Part shown: in pieces, positions 16,142 through 24,894 of the stretch
How the letters are laid out: each line of letters begins with the position of its first letter
Numbering within the stretch: position 1 is the stretch's first letter
Origin: Desulfacinum hydrothermale DSM 13146
Lineage (GTDB): Bacteria > Desulfobacterota > Syntrophobacteria > Syntrophobacterales > DSM-9756
NCBI RefSeq assembly: GCF_900176285.1
Contig: NZ_FWXF01000011.1
Span: 1 to 64,000, forward strand
Reading direction: 5' to 3'
DNA: 64,000 nt
Made by a program: the position numbers and the translations under genes
The notes under the pieces: model-generated
The model's database searches: none
The model's input: the letters and a program-made list of their open reading frames with translations, nothing else
Told to the model about the DNA's origin: nothing

Positions 16142-17218
16142 ATGAGCGATTGGCAGCCTCGATGCCGCCCCACCCTGGTGGGCAGCATGCCCCATAAAGA
16201 CAGGCAGAAGGCCCTTGACGTGATCCTGGAGCAGGTTCCGGAGATTCCGGTATGGCCCCAGTTGGCGGTCTATCCGGCCGAGCAGATGATGGAGCAGTAT
16301 CTGGAGGGCTTGCCGGGGGTGCGCCGGCACGAGGGCCGGGTCTGGATCCAGACCGACCATGCCGATCTGGATGGAGAAATTCTGAGCTTCTTTGAAGACT
16401 ACCTGGCCGTGGAGGCCGATCCGTCCCTTCTGGACGATTCCCGCTTCGCCATGGGCGAAGAGACCGGAAGGACCTTCCGGGCCTTCCTGGAGCGGGTGGC
16501 ACCCCGGTCGGCCGAGTGTGCCGCCGTCAAGGGGCAAATCGTGGGGCCCTTCACTTTGCTGACGGGGCTCACGGACCAGGACCGCAAGGCGATCCTCTAC
16601 GACGAGCGCTTGAAGGACGTGGTTTTGAAACACCTGGCCATGAAGGCCCGCTGGCAGGTGGCCCGACTGCAGGCGCTGGGAAAGCCGGTGGTGCTGTTTT
16701 TGGATGAACCGGCTTTGGCCGGGTTCGGCACGTCCGCCTACATCACCGTTTCGGCCGACGACGTGGGGCAAATCTTGCGCCAGGTGGTGGAACCGGTCCG
16801 GGAGACGGGAGCCCTGGTGGGGATTCATGTGTGCGCCAACACCGACTGGGCTCTGGTGTATGGGGCCGGGGTGGATATTATCAATTTCGATGCCTACCAA
16901 TACTTTGACCGTTTCGCCTTGTATCGCCGTGAGTTTTTGGATTTTGTCCGCCGGGGGGGGATCGTGGCTTGGGGGATGGTGCCCACCATGGATTCCCGGG
17001 CCATCGAAGAAGAAACGGCTGAAGCCCTGGCGGACCGTCTGAGCCGCCAGATCCAGAGCCTTGCCCACGAGGATCTGGACCTGAGTACGATCCTGGCCCA
17101 GAGCCTCGTCACGCCGAGTTGCGGTTGCGGAACGTTGAGTGAATCCCAGGCGGAGCGAGTGGCGTTCCTGACGCGGGCGCTGGCCGACCGGCTGCGGCGG
17201 GGCGTTGGGTTGGACTGA
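16142..17218 (+). CDS. MetE C-terminal-domain protein (core-MetE / UROD-MetE superfamily)
   Basis: The protein is 358 residues from ATG 16142; a TTG at 16136, nearer to AGAGGAG, is possible. It contains only a MetE-like catalytic barrel: L-V-G-S-M-P near the N-terminus, V-K-G-Q-I-V-G-P-F-T, F-L-D-E-P, the zinc-type pair H-V-C-A-N-T and S-C-G-C-G near the C-terminus. The N-terminal half of classical MetE is missing. Such core proteins transfer methyl groups to homocysteine or related thiols from corrinoid or other donors. Substrate here is unknown. It is monocistronic. Confidence 0.75.
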   Translation: MSDWQPRCRPTLVGSMPHKDRQKALDVILEQVPEIPVWPQLAVYPAEQMMEQYLEGLPGVRRHEGRVWIQTDHADLDGEILSFFEDYLAVEADPSLLDDSRFAMGEETGRTFRAFLERVAPRSAECAAVKGQIVGPFTLLTGLTDQDRKAILYDERLKDVVLKHLAMKARWQVARLQALGKPVVLFLDEPALAGFGTSAYITVSADDVGQILRQVVEPVRETGALVGIHVCANTDWALVYGAGVDIINFDAYQYFDRFALYRREFLDFVRRGGIVAWGMVPTMDSRAIEEETAEALADRLSRQIQSLAHEDLDLSTILAQSLVTPSCGCGTLSESQAERVAFLTRALADRLRRGVGLD

Positions 17219-17242
17219 GCCGGGGGATCGGTGCCAAAAGGC

Positions 17243-17272
17243 TTGACAGGATGGGGCCCGTTTCCCTATAAG
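17243..17272 (+). promoter_or_regulatory. Strong promoter reading into a 440-base gene-free stretch
   Basis: TTGACA at 17243-17248, 18 bases and TATAAG at 17267-17272. The next gene on this strand starts at 17713, so the transcript would have a leader of more than 400 bases or be a separate small RNA. Confidence 0.65.
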
Positions 17273-17712
17273 GGCGCGCCGGGTTTTTCAGAAGTCCGTT
17301 TTCCCGGCCGATGGCAAAGGGATGGGGCGCCCCTCCGGGGGCGAGCTGCTTGGCTCGTCGGGGATGAGACCGGGCTGCGTCCATTTTAATTCTCACAATG
17401 AGACGCTTGATCGGACGAGCGGTTTTTGTTAATTTGAAAATGCCCTAGTTGTAAGCACTTCACTTTCGGGTGCATCCCAATTCTCAACAGCTGCAAACCA
17501 TAGCCTCTTCGAGCCCAGGGCGGCGTGGTCCGAACGCACCGGAGTGTGCGCGACTTCGCGTTTTCCCTTTGAACTCCAAGGGCGAAAGACGGGTTGGATC
17601 GCTGACAGATCGCCGATCGGGATCCTTCCCGGATGGGTATAGGCCAGGGTAGCGCAAGAGGTGGTGTGGGACTGGCCGCGAGAGGATGTTTGTGCGAGGA
17701 AAGGAAAGCGTC
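17273..17712 (+). other. Gene-free stretch with hairpins, possible leader or small RNA
   Basis: A 6-base-pair hairpin with a TCCG loop at 17328-17343 is followed by an overlapping CGAGC/GCTCG hairpin to 17356. A weak terminator-like hairpin at 17404-17421 is followed by a T-rich run. I could not match it to a named riboswitch or small-RNA family. From about 17500 to 17700 I see only GC-rich sequence before the ribosome-binding site of the next gene. Confidence 0.35.
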
Positions 17713-18234
17713 ATGGATGTGCAATACAAAAACATCGATCCCAAACTGATCGTCAACGAGATCCGTAACGGTCGTTCATTGGAGGCGGTGCAGAAGCTCT
17801 TCGGGCTCCGGTTCAAGAGCGAGGTTCAGGATCTGTACCTCAAGGGCCTGATGGAATTGGGAGAAATTCCCAATGTGGGCTTCGCTTCCAAGAGGGATTC
17901 CAGTGCACGGGCGGAGGAACCCCCGGCCCCGACCCCCGTTCGTCGTCCTCCCGCTTCCTCCAGAGCCCGCCAGGTGGAGCCGGAAGTGGAATACAAACAG
18001 CCGGCGCGGACCAAGCCCGTTGTGCGCCGCCGGAACCGGGCGTCCGCCCCGGCCCAGGCACCGACGATTCTCATCAAGACCCCCAATCACCGGACCATCG
18101 GCCAGAGCGGGAGTATCACCTTGAACAAGGCCCTGCTCATCGACCAGTTGGGGTTTTCCGTGGGTGATTCCTTCGAGATCTATCGGGAAGACGACCGGAT
18201 CATCCTGAAAAAACTGGACGAAGCGGATCAATAG
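17713..18234 (+). CDS. AbrB/SpoVT-like C-terminal domain protein
   Basis: ATG 17713, preceded by AAGGAAAG, gives 173 residues. The N-terminal part (about 1-55) is helical and resembles a small helix-turn-helix. The middle is a Pro/Arg/Ala-rich linker. Residues about 125-172 (G-S-I-T-L-N-K-A-L-L, G-D-S-F-E-I-Y-R-E-D-D-R-I-I-L) have the beta-hairpin pattern of AbrB-type swapped-hairpin domains. A DNA-binding or structural role is likely. The target is unknown and no neighbour suggests one. Confidence 0.6.
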   Translation: MDVQYKNIDPKLIVNEIRNGRSLEAVQKLFGLRFKSEVQDLYLKGLMELGEIPNVGFASKRDSSARAEEPPAPTPVRRPPASSRARQVEPEVEYKQPARTKPVVRRRNRASAPAQAPTILIKTPNHRTIGQSGSITLNKALLIDQLGFSVGDSFEIYREDDRIILKKLDEADQ

Positions 18235-18271
18235 GTCGGGGGCCGTCCCAGCGGGATTCCGATTTCCCCGT

Positions 18272-18928
18272 TCAGTAACTGGAACCTTCCTGCTTCAGGT
18301 TGTTGAGAACGTGCCAGAATCGCCAGAGGGCGGTGAGGTTTGTTCCAACGGCCAAGATCACCAACACCACCATGAGGACGGCGTCTGGTGCGGATCGGCT
18401 GAAGGGCAGCTCCATGAGCCGGTTGAAAAAGGGGTTGGCCATGCCTCCGATCCCCAGCAGGATCACCCTTTCGCCGCGCTGCAGCAGTCCCACCAGGCAC
18501 TTTTGCCCCAGCCCTTCCGCCCGGGCTCGCGTGTAGCTGACCATGAGGGATCCGAACAGGATGAGGAGAAGGACCAGGGTCAGGCCGTGCCCCAGGCTTC
18601 CCTGCCGGTAGAAGTAGAAGTAGATCCCCAGATAGATGACCAGTTCGGCGTAGCGGTCCAAGACCGAGTCCAGGAAGGCGCCGTATTTTTTCACTTGGCC
18701 CGTGGATCGGGCCAGGCTTCCATCCAGGGTATCCACCAGCCCGGAAAGCAGCGTGAAAACGCCGCCCCAGAAGGGCCGGAAGGCAAAGGCGACTCCAGCC
18801 GCCAGGCTGAGCGCGAGCCCGATCAGGGACACATGGTTCGGCCTGAGCTTGAGCTTGACCAGTATCGGGACCAGGTATCTTTCCAATAACCGGTAGTATT
18901 CCGTCTCAAGGATGGTGCCTTTGAGCAT
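18272..18928 (-). CDS. CDP-alcohol phosphatidyltransferase family protein
   Basis: The start at 18928 (AGGGGA upstream) gives 218 residues with about six membrane spans. The family signature is present as D-T-L-D-G-S-L-A-R, then G-A-F-L-D-S-V-L-D-R. Such enzymes join a CDP-lipid to an alcohol such as glycerol phosphate, inositol phosphate or serine. The sequence does not decide the alcohol; a phosphatidylinositol-phosphate-synthase-like role is possible. It is convergent with the AbrB-like gene. Confidence 0.85.
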   Translation of the reverse strand: MLKGTILETEYYRLLERYLVPILVKLKLRPNHVSLIGLALSLAAGVAFAFRPFWGGVFTLLSGLVDTLDGSLARSTGQVKKYGAFLDSVLDRYAELVIYLGIYFYFYRQGSLGHGLTLVLLLILFGSLMVSYTRARAEGLGQKCLVGLLQRGERVILLGIGGMANPFFNRLMELPFSRSAPDAVLMVVLVILAVGTNLTALWRFWHVLNNLKQEGSSY

Positions 18929-19003
18929 CAGCTTGTCCCCTCTCCTCGTCGGGTGTGGGAAAGCACTATACACCTTTGCGTTCCCTTTGAACACCCTTTG
19001 GGT

Positions 19004-20245
19004 TCATGGAGCTTCCTGGACAAGGGGAAGATGACCCAGGAAGAAACCGAGGGTAACCCTTTGTCCGCGTTTCAGTATGGGGCTCTTGGGTGGTATGAGG
19101 GCGTAGGCGTTTTTCTGTCTTCTTCGGGAAAAGTGACGTCCCTGGCGCTTGTCAAAGGGCTGAAACCATAAGGAATTGTCACGAAACGAGGCGGTACCGG
19201 TCACGGCCCTCCACAGGGGACTCTTGTTCTTTACGGGGGCAAGCAGCTGGGCGGAAAGCCTTGGCGGTGCCCCTTCGGAGCCTTGGGACCACTTTTGAAG
19301 GACGGGCACGATCAGCTCGTGGAAGACGATTTCCGCTGCCAGGGGACCTCCGGGAAGGGCGAAGTACAGGGTGGTGGAGGCGGCGGCACAGGCCGTGCCG
19401 TGGCCCGGCCGAAGGGCGATTTCCGTAAAGAGGGGGCGCAGCCCCAAACGGGCCCAGGCCCGCACCAGGAAGTCTTTGTCTCCTTGACCGGCGCCGCCCG
19501 TGGAGATCACCAGCTCGGCGTTCGCTTCCTGCAAGGCGTGTGCGATCCGGCCGGCATCATCCGCCACCCGACCCAGATGGATCGGTTGGGCTCCCGCCTG
19601 GCGCACCAGGGCGGCGATCAGGTATCGGCTGTCCGCGTAACGGGATTGGGCGCCCAGGGGCTCGCCCAGTTCGCAGAGTTCATCGCCTGTTCCAAGAACG
19701 GCCACGCGGCATCTTCTCACCACGGGCAGAACGGCGCATCCGAGCGCCACGGCCAACGAAAGGCGTGCGGGCGTGAGAAGGTCGCCGGCGTGCAAGGTCC
19801 TTTCCCCTGCCGCTATCTCTTCGCCCGGAACGGTCACCCATTGTCCCTTTGGGACGGGCCGCCCCACCACGATCCGGTCTCCGTCCAGGCGCACCTCTTC
19901 CTGGGGGACCACCGCGTCGGCTCCCGGGGGCAGGGGGGCTCCCGTGAGGATTCTCCGGCACGTGCCGGCAGAAAGGGGCGCTTCGGCCGGGTGGCCCGCG
20001 GCCGAGGGGGGGCCTGTGAGGATGAGGGAAAGGCCATCGGGGGATGCGGCGTCCCGGGTGTCCTCGCTACGAACGGCGTATCCGTCCATGAGGGACTGGG
20101 AAGCGCGGGGGAGAGCAAAGGGGGCCGCCAGGTCGCGGGCCAGAACGCGCCCCAGACAGGCCTCGGTGGGGAGCCATTCCACGGGGCCGGGCGGCAGAAC
20201 CTCCCGTGCCCTCTCCACGGCTTCATGCAGGGTGACCAGGGGCAT
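19004..20245 (-). CDS. moeA: Molybdopterin molybdenumtransferase MoeA
   Basis: The start at 20245 (AAAGGG upstream) gives 413 residues with MoeA landmarks: S-L-M-D-G-Y-A-V-R near residue 50, I-L-T-G-A-P-L-P-P-G-A-D-A-V, V-L-G-T-G-D-E-L, S-T-G-G-A-G-Q-G-D-K-D and a C-terminal beta-barrel. It inserts molybdenum or tungsten into molybdopterin. It lies about 150 bases after mobA on the same strand, so moeA-mobA-mobB form a cofactor block serving enzymes such as formate dehydrogenases, none of which is in the window. Confidence 0.92.
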   Translation of the reverse strand: MPLVTLHEAVERAREVLPPGPVEWLPTEACLGRVLARDLAAPFALPRASQSLMDGYAVRSEDTRDAASPDGLSLILTGPPSAAGHPAEAPLSAGTCRRILTGAPLPPGADAVVPQEEVRLDGDRIVVGRPVPKGQWVTVPGEEIAAGERTLHAGDLLTPARLSLAVALGCAVLPVVRRCRVAVLGTGDELCELGEPLGAQSRYADSRYLIAALVRQAGAQPIHLGRVADDAGRIAHALQEANAELVISTGGAGQGDKDFLVRAWARLGLRPLFTEIALRPGHGTACAAASTTLYFALPGGPLAAEIVFHELIVPVLQKWSQGSEGAPPRLSAQLLAPVKNKSPLWRAVTGTASFRDNSLWFQPFDKRQGRHFSRRRQKNAYALIPPKSPILKRGQRVTLGFFLGHLPLVQEAP

Positions 20246-20398
20246 GGATCTTGCCCTTTCTTCGTTTCGGACATCCTTGATGTTGGTGATTCGGGGCGCC
20301 GTGTGGGCGCTCCGCCGCAACAGGGCCGTCACCGTCCGAAAAAGCGGGTATCCAAGCACGGCGGCTTGAAGGATCGGCGTACGAGCTCCCAGTCCACT

Positions 20399-20998
20399 TC
20401 ACAGCTCGCGGCCGTCTTCATGGGCCAAGATGCGCCGGAGGTCTTCGGGGGTGTTCACGTTCCAAAAGCTCTTCCCCTCCGGGTCCAAGGGCCGCCACTG
20501 TTCTTCTTCCAACACCCGTAGGCGCACCTTGCCGTAGAAGCTGATGATCTGGCGCCTGTCCTCCCGAAGACATCGGGCCACATGGGGCAGACACCGGACG
20601 TGGTAGGCGGCCAGAAGGGGTTCGTAGTAGGGGCCCATGCGGGCAACGATCACGTCGGCCCTGGTCCGCGCGGCCTCCCGGACCAACTGCTCCCCCAGGG
20701 CCGGCTCCAGAAAAGGCATGTCCGTGGCCTTGACCAGGACCCACGGGTGGGGGGAAAAGTAGAGTGCGGTGTAGATGCCTCCCAGCGGGCCGCGGCGGGG
20801 GAGCACGTCGCGCACCAGCGCAGCGTCCACATCCAGGAGGGGCCCCAGGTCGTTGGCCACCACCAGAACCGGGTCGCACAGGGCGCAAAGCCCCTGGACG
20901 GCACGATCCACCAGCCGGTTTCCCTGGAAGATCTCCAAAGCTTTGTCCCGGCCGAAACGGCGGCTTTGGCCCCCTGCCAGAACGGCTCCCGTGATCAC
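20399..20998 (-). CDS. mobA: Molybdenum cofactor guanylyltransferase MobA
   Basis: A GTG start at 20998 overlaps the mobB stop (GTGA) and has GGGGAGG just upstream, giving 199 residues. The nucleotide-binding motif G-A-V-L-A-G-G-Q-S-R-R-F-G-R-D-K-A is at the N-terminus, with later D-M-P-F-L and N-V-N-T-P-E-D. It attaches GMP to the cofactor. A longer upstream frame adds only a His/Gly-rich stretch and is not favoured. Confidence 0.92.
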   Translation of the reverse strand: MITGAVLAGGQSRRFGRDKALEIFQGNRLVDRAVQGLCALCDPVLVVANDLGPLLDVDAALVRDVLPRRGPLGGIYTALYFSPHPWVLVKATDMPFLEPALGEQLVREAARTRADVIVARMGPYYEPLLAAYHVRCLPHVARCLREDRRQIISFYGKVRLRVLEEEQWRPLDPEGKSFWNVNTPEDLRRILAHEDGREL

Positions 20999-21654
20999 TC
21001 CTCCTCCCCCATGGTGATGGTCACGCGCACCTGGCGCGCCTTTTTCCATCCCCGAAGTTGTGAGAGCATTCCCACAACACCGCCCGCCACGAAATCCTGG
21101 ACGAAGTCCTTCATGGGAAGTTTTTTGCCGTCCAGCTGGACCAGGACCCGAGGCCGTTTTCGGTCCCGCAGGTAGCGTTCCTCCAGAAACGACGCCACGT
21201 CGTTCACTTGATGGAAGCCAAAATGGGGAACCTGGAGGCCCGTGTCGGTGTCGGTCACCAGGGCGATCACATTGTCCTTATCGTTGCACAAAGGTGCATC
21301 GGCCAGGTCCGAGCGGAAGACTTCGATCTTTGGAAAATGGGAGCGCTTGTAGCCTTCGCCGAGCACGATATCCTCATCCCAGAAAAAGCGCGAGACCACC
21401 TCCTCCAGGGGCCACTCCGCGTCGATGGTGCGGATGGAGGCCACCCGCTGGGGTGAGGCGATGGCGATGGTGGCGGCTCCCGCCTGCGCATGGCGCCAGG
21501 TGTCCTTGCCTTCCCGGTCCATGGAGAAACCGTGGGCGTCGTGCTTGATGGTGCCCACCCGATAGCCCCGCCGCACCAGTTCGGGGAGAAGCCGTTCCAG
21601 AAAGGTGGTTTTTCCCACGTTGGATTTGCCCACAAAACAGACCACGGGGACCAT
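20995..21654 (-). CDS. mobB: Molybdopterin-guanine dinucleotide biosynthesis GTPase MobB
   Basis: The protein has a P-loop G-K-S-N-V-G-K-T-T, then G-T-I-K-H-D-A-H-G-F and L-G-E-G-Y-K-R-S, typical of MobB. ATG 21654 has AGGAGG upstream. At 219 residues it is longer than the usual 165-175: after about residue 165 an extra domain carries D-G-K-K-L-P-M-K-D-F-V-Q-D-F. Similar extended MobB proteins exist in sulfate reducers, to my knowledge; the function of the extension is unknown. Confidence 0.88.
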   Translation of the reverse strand: MVPVVCFVGKSNVGKTTFLERLLPELVRRGYRVGTIKHDAHGFSMDREGKDTWRHAQAGAATIAIASPQRVASIRTIDAEWPLEEVVSRFFWDEDIVLGEGYKRSHFPKIEVFRSDLADAPLCNDKDNVIALVTDTDTGLQVPHFGFHQVNDVASFLEERYLRDRKRPRVLVQLDGKKLPMKDFVQDFVAGGVVGMLSQLRGWKKARQVRVTITMGEEE

Positions 21655-21700
21655 GGACAACCTCCTGCTGGCTGTCCCCGCGCTCCATCGAGCACGGGGT

Positions 21701-23146
21701 TCAATAGGATAGATAAACGGTCTTCAGCTCCGTAAAGGCTTCCAGGCCGAACCGCGACTTTTCCCGGCCCAGTCCGCTTTGCTTCATGCCTCCGAACGGG
21801 GCTTCCGGCCGTGCCTGATGGATCTGGTTGATCCAGATGCTGCCGGCCCGAATCCGGTGGCTCAAACGCAGCGCCCGGGCCAGATCCCCGGAAAAGACAT
21901 AGGCGGCCAGTCCAAAGGGCGAATCGTTGGCCCCTTCCACGGCCTCCTGCTCCTGGGCGAAGGGAAGCACCAGCAGCACGGGACCGAAGATCTCTTGGTG
22001 CAAGATATCCATCCCGGGATGCAGATCCGTGAGGACGGTCGGGGGGAAATAGAGTCCCGCGTCCTCCGGTAGCGGCGGACCACCCAGGACCACTCGGGCC
22101 CCCTGGTCCACGGCCTCTTGCACCTGCCGGTGGACCCGCTCCAAGATGTGGCGGTTGTTGAGAGGTCCCAGATCCGTTTCCGGTTCCCGAGGGTCGCCCA
22201 CCTTCAAGGCCGCCGCGGCGGAAGTGAGCCGGGTCAGGAAGGGGTCCCAGATCTCTCGGGCCACATAGATGCGGGTGATCCGGTAGCAGTATTGTCCCGA
22301 GTTCTTGAAGGCCTGGGAAAGGACGGACGGCAGAAGGCCTTGCCAATCGGCGTCTCGGCATACGATGGCCGGGCAGTGGCCGCCCAGTTCCAAGAGGACG
22401 CGTTTCACATGGTCGGCAGCCAGTCTTTGGACCAGCTTTCCCACCTCCGTGCTTCCCGTGAAGGTGACCAAGGCCACCTGCGGGTGGCTCACCAGGGCCT
22501 TGCCCGTTTCAGGGCCCGGCCCAGTGACCACCTGGAAGACCCCGGAAGGGCATCCCACCTCCTCGGCCAGCCGGGCCATCTCCAAAGTAGCCAGCGGCGT
22601 GTGTTCATCCGGTTTGGCCACCACGGAGCACCCCACGGCCAGGGCGGGTGCCGCCTTGGTCACCAGAGTGCTGATGGGGTAGTTGAAGGGGGTGATGGCC
22701 GCCACCACGCCCACGGGTTCCCGCAAGACCAGGGTTTGGCTCCCCGGCTTTCCGGTGAGGGGCAGGTGGCCGGTGAGACGACGGGCCTCTTCGGCAAAAT
22801 AGTGGATAAGATGGACCGCGTTGTCTACTTCCGCCCGGGCGGCTCGCAATGGCTTGCCCGTCTCGCGGCAGGTCAAAAGGGCCAGATGGTCCAGATGGCG
22901 GGAGATCGCCTCCGCCCATTTTCCCAAAAGCGCGGCTCGCTCCCCCACGGGGAGATCCGCCCAGGCGGGCTGGGATCGAAGGGCCTGGGACACGGCGTCG
23001 GCAACCACCCCTTCGTCACAGGCGGGCACGCGGGCGATGGGCTGTCCGGTGGCGGGATCGAGCACCGGCATCCATGGGCCGGTGCGAACTTCGCGGCCGC
23101 CGATCCGGCAGCCGATTTCCGGAATCTGTGATTCCACCCTGTTCAA
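21701..23146 (-). CDS. NAD(P)-dependent aldehyde dehydrogenase family protein
   Basis: The start is uncertain. TTG 23146, with GAGAGG upstream, gives 481 residues and suits the family; the frame opens further up to 23293. The protein shows T-P-F-N-Y-P, the glutamate motif L-E-L-G-G-H and the catalytic cysteine in N-S-G-Q-Y-C, plus E-I-F-G-P-V and P-F-G-G-M-K-Q-S-G. Substrate cannot be set; succinate-semialdehyde, lactaldehyde or glyceraldehyde-phosphate types are candidates. It is separate from mobB by about 46 bases and may be co-transcribed. Confidence 0.85.
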   Translation of the reverse strand: MNRVESQIPEIGCRIGGREVRTGPWMPVLDPATGQPIARVPACDEGVVADAVSQALRSQPAWADLPVGERAALLGKWAEAISRHLDHLALLTCRETGKPLRAARAEVDNAVHLIHYFAEEARRLTGHLPLTGKPGSQTLVLREPVGVVAAITPFNYPISTLVTKAAPALAVGCSVVAKPDEHTPLATLEMARLAEEVGCPSGVFQVVTGPGPETGKALVSHPQVALVTFTGSTEVGKLVQRLAADHVKRVLLELGGHCPAIVCRDADWQGLLPSVLSQAFKNSGQYCYRITRIYVAREIWDPFLTRLTSAAAALKVGDPREPETDLGPLNNRHILERVHRQVQEAVDQGARVVLGGPPLPEDAGLYFPPTVLTDLHPGMDILHQEIFGPVLLVLPFAQEQEAVEGANDSPFGLAAYVFSGDLARALRLSHRIRAGSIWINQIHQARPEAPFGGMKQSGLGREKSRFGLEAFTELKTVYLSY

Positions 23147-23400
23147 CGTTTTCCTCTCCCCGATGTCCAAAGGGTTGAAAGACCCAAGACTATGGCATAG
23201 GGCCATGGGGCTGTCAATGAAGGGAGCGGGCCGCTCCGGGCACCTGCATTCCCGCTCCCGGCCCCCGATTTTTTTTGGCCGGCGTTCGCCCACCGTCCCT
23301 CCTTTATCCTTCAGCCTTCCTTGAGGCCGGGCATCCGCCGGGTTATTCTAAAAAAGGACCCTCGTGGGCACCGTATTACCTTGAAGAGGGAGGGCGAGCC

Positions 23401-23592
23401 ATGACATTCGATCGCATCAAGGAAGCCGTTCTGGAAATGAGCCCGGAAGACCAGAAACGTGTGATTCTCGAGCTGGTTCCGGAGATATGGCCGCAAGTTT
23501 GTGTTGACGATTCGTGCCTCGATCGCATGCGGGAATTGGTGGACGAGGCGGTCGTCCGGGAATACCGGGAGCAACACTTCAACAACGTTTGA
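23401..23592 (+). CDS. Small acidic protein of unknown function (63 residues)
   Basis: ATG 23401 has a good GGGAGGG site 6 bases upstream. The short helical protein begins M-T-F-D-R-I-K-E-A-V-L-E-M-S-P-E-D-Q and ends with charged residues and H-F-N-N-V. Two cysteines (near residues 38 and 42) are present but form no known metal motif. I do not recognise it. The strong ribosome site and clean frame support a real gene. Confidence 0.6.
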   Translation: MTFDRIKEAVLEMSPEDQKRVILELVPEIWPQVCVDDSCLDRMRELVDEAVVREYREQHFNNV

Positions 23593-23996
23593 CGAGACCG
23601 CCGAGAGACACGGGCATCAACACGACGATCATTGCAACCGGAGACGCGGGGGGCCGTCACGGCGCAGAACGCCGTCCCCACGGCCATGCGTACCGCCGAG
23701 GCCGGGTGCCAGGTTCTTGGCGTCGAGCCGAGCCCATGACATGCGCGGCGGGAATGCATCCGTCCATTGGGTGCCGGTCCAGCCGGGTCCCCACCGCCTA
23801 CGGTTGCCCCCCATCCTTCCATCACGCCTCCCAGGGCGCCATGGGCCGCGTTCTGGGTGTGTTGTGACGCACTTCCTTCAAACCCTTGTCATCGATCTTC
23901 CCATCGCCCTGATGCAGGCTTATGTGAATCCACAACGCCAGGCTCTTGCCATGGCTCGGCAAGGGTTTCTGGACACGCCCCCCTGCCGGGCCGACG
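23593..23996. other. Intergenic stretch without recognised content
   Basis: Open frames on both strands here have no ribosome site, no recognisable motif and low-complexity Arg/Pro-rich translations. I see no RNA gene or repeat. Confidence 0.4.
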
Positions 23997-24026
23997 TTGA
24001 CGCCCCAACGGGGCTGTGATTATATG
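23997..24026 (+). promoter_or_regulatory. Promoter of lgt
   Basis: TTGACG at 23997-24002, then TATATG at 24021-24026 with an 18-base spacer (or TTATAT with 17). A perfect GCCCC-AAC-GGGGC palindrome at 24002-24014 lies between the boxes and could be a protein site. The lgt start is at 24050. Confidence 0.55.
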
Positions 24027-24049
24027 CTCGAGCGGAGGAGTCAAAAGGC

Positions 24050-24844
24050 GTGATACCTTATCCCCATATTGATCCAGACATCGTGGCCGTGGGTCCCTTT
24101 CGCATCCGCTGGTATGGGCTCATGTACGTGCTCGGATTCCTGGCGGCGTACGGCCTCGTTCCTCGCCAGATCAAGGCGCGACGGATCGGTTTGAGCCGGG
24201 AGGTGGTTCAGGATCTCATCTTGTACCTGGCCGTGGGCCTGGTGGTGGGTGCCCGGTTCGGCTACCTTCTCTTCTATCAGGTCCCCAACTGGGGCTTTTA
24301 CCTGAAGCATCCCTTGGAAATCATCGCCACCTGGCACGGGGGAATGTCCTTCCACGGCGGGCTGGTGGGGGCTGTGCTGGCGGGCTGGATCTTTTGCCGC
24401 AGGCGGGACCTGCCGTTTTGGGCCACGGCTGACTGCGTCATCGTGGCGGCCCCCGTGGGACTGGGGCTGGGGCGCCTTGGCAACTTCATCAATGGTGAAC
24501 TCTTCGGGCGCCCCGCGCAGGTCCCGTGGGCCATGGTCTTTCCCGACGGGGGGCCGGTTGCCCGGCACCCTTCCCAGCTTTACGAAGCATTCTTCGAAGG
24601 GCTGGTGCTCTTTACCATCCTTTGGGTCCTGTCCCGGAAGGACCGGCGGGATGGCTTGCTGGTGGTGGCCTTTCTCTTTTTTTACGGGCTGTTTCGATTC
24701 TTCCTGGAGTATTTCAGGGAGCCGGATCCGCAACTGGGCTTTGTGATGGGGCCCCTGACCATGGGGCAGCTTCTGTGTGTCGCCATGATGGCGGCGGCCG
24801 TGGCCCTGTACGGATATTTGTCCAGAAAGCGCCGGAAGACGTGA
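24050..24844 (+). CDS. lgt: Prolipoprotein diacylglyceryl transferase
   Basis: A GTG start at 24050 after GGAGGAG gives 264 residues with about seven membrane spans. Lgt landmarks are R-W-Y-G-L-M-Y, H-G-G-M-S-F-H-G-G-L, the signature G-L-G-L-G-R-L-G-N-F-I-N-G-E-L and H-P-S-Q-L-Y-E. It adds a diacylglyceryl group to the lipobox cysteine of lipoproteins such as the LptE encoded at 46393. It is the first gene of a plus-strand run and its own promoter is visible. Confidence 0.93.
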   Translation: MIPYPHIDPDIVAVGPFRIRWYGLMYVLGFLAAYGLVPRQIKARRIGLSREVVQDLILYLAVGLVVGARFGYLLFYQVPNWGFYLKHPLEIIATWHGGMSFHGGLVGAVLAGWIFCRRRDLPFWATADCVIVAAPVGLGLGRLGNFINGELFGRPAQVPWAMVFPDGGPVARHPSQLYEAFFEGLVLFTILWVLSRKDRRDGLLVVAFLFFYGLFRFFLEYFREPDPQLGFVMGPLTMGQLLCVAMMAAAVALYGYLSRKRRKT

Positions 24845-24894
24845 GGGGCCCAGGCCCGTTGCGGCAGCGGCGCACCGAGACGATGGAGCGTGGG

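Noticed and set aside
17273-17712. A c-di-GMP, cobalamin or SAM riboswitch
   Set aside because: I looked for the conserved cores and did not find them; only generic hairpins are present.
23501-24019. A plus-strand frame after the 63-residue gene, and a minus-strand frame at 23376-23825
   Set aside because: Both lack ribosome sites and recognisable content, and one overlaps the better-supported small gene.
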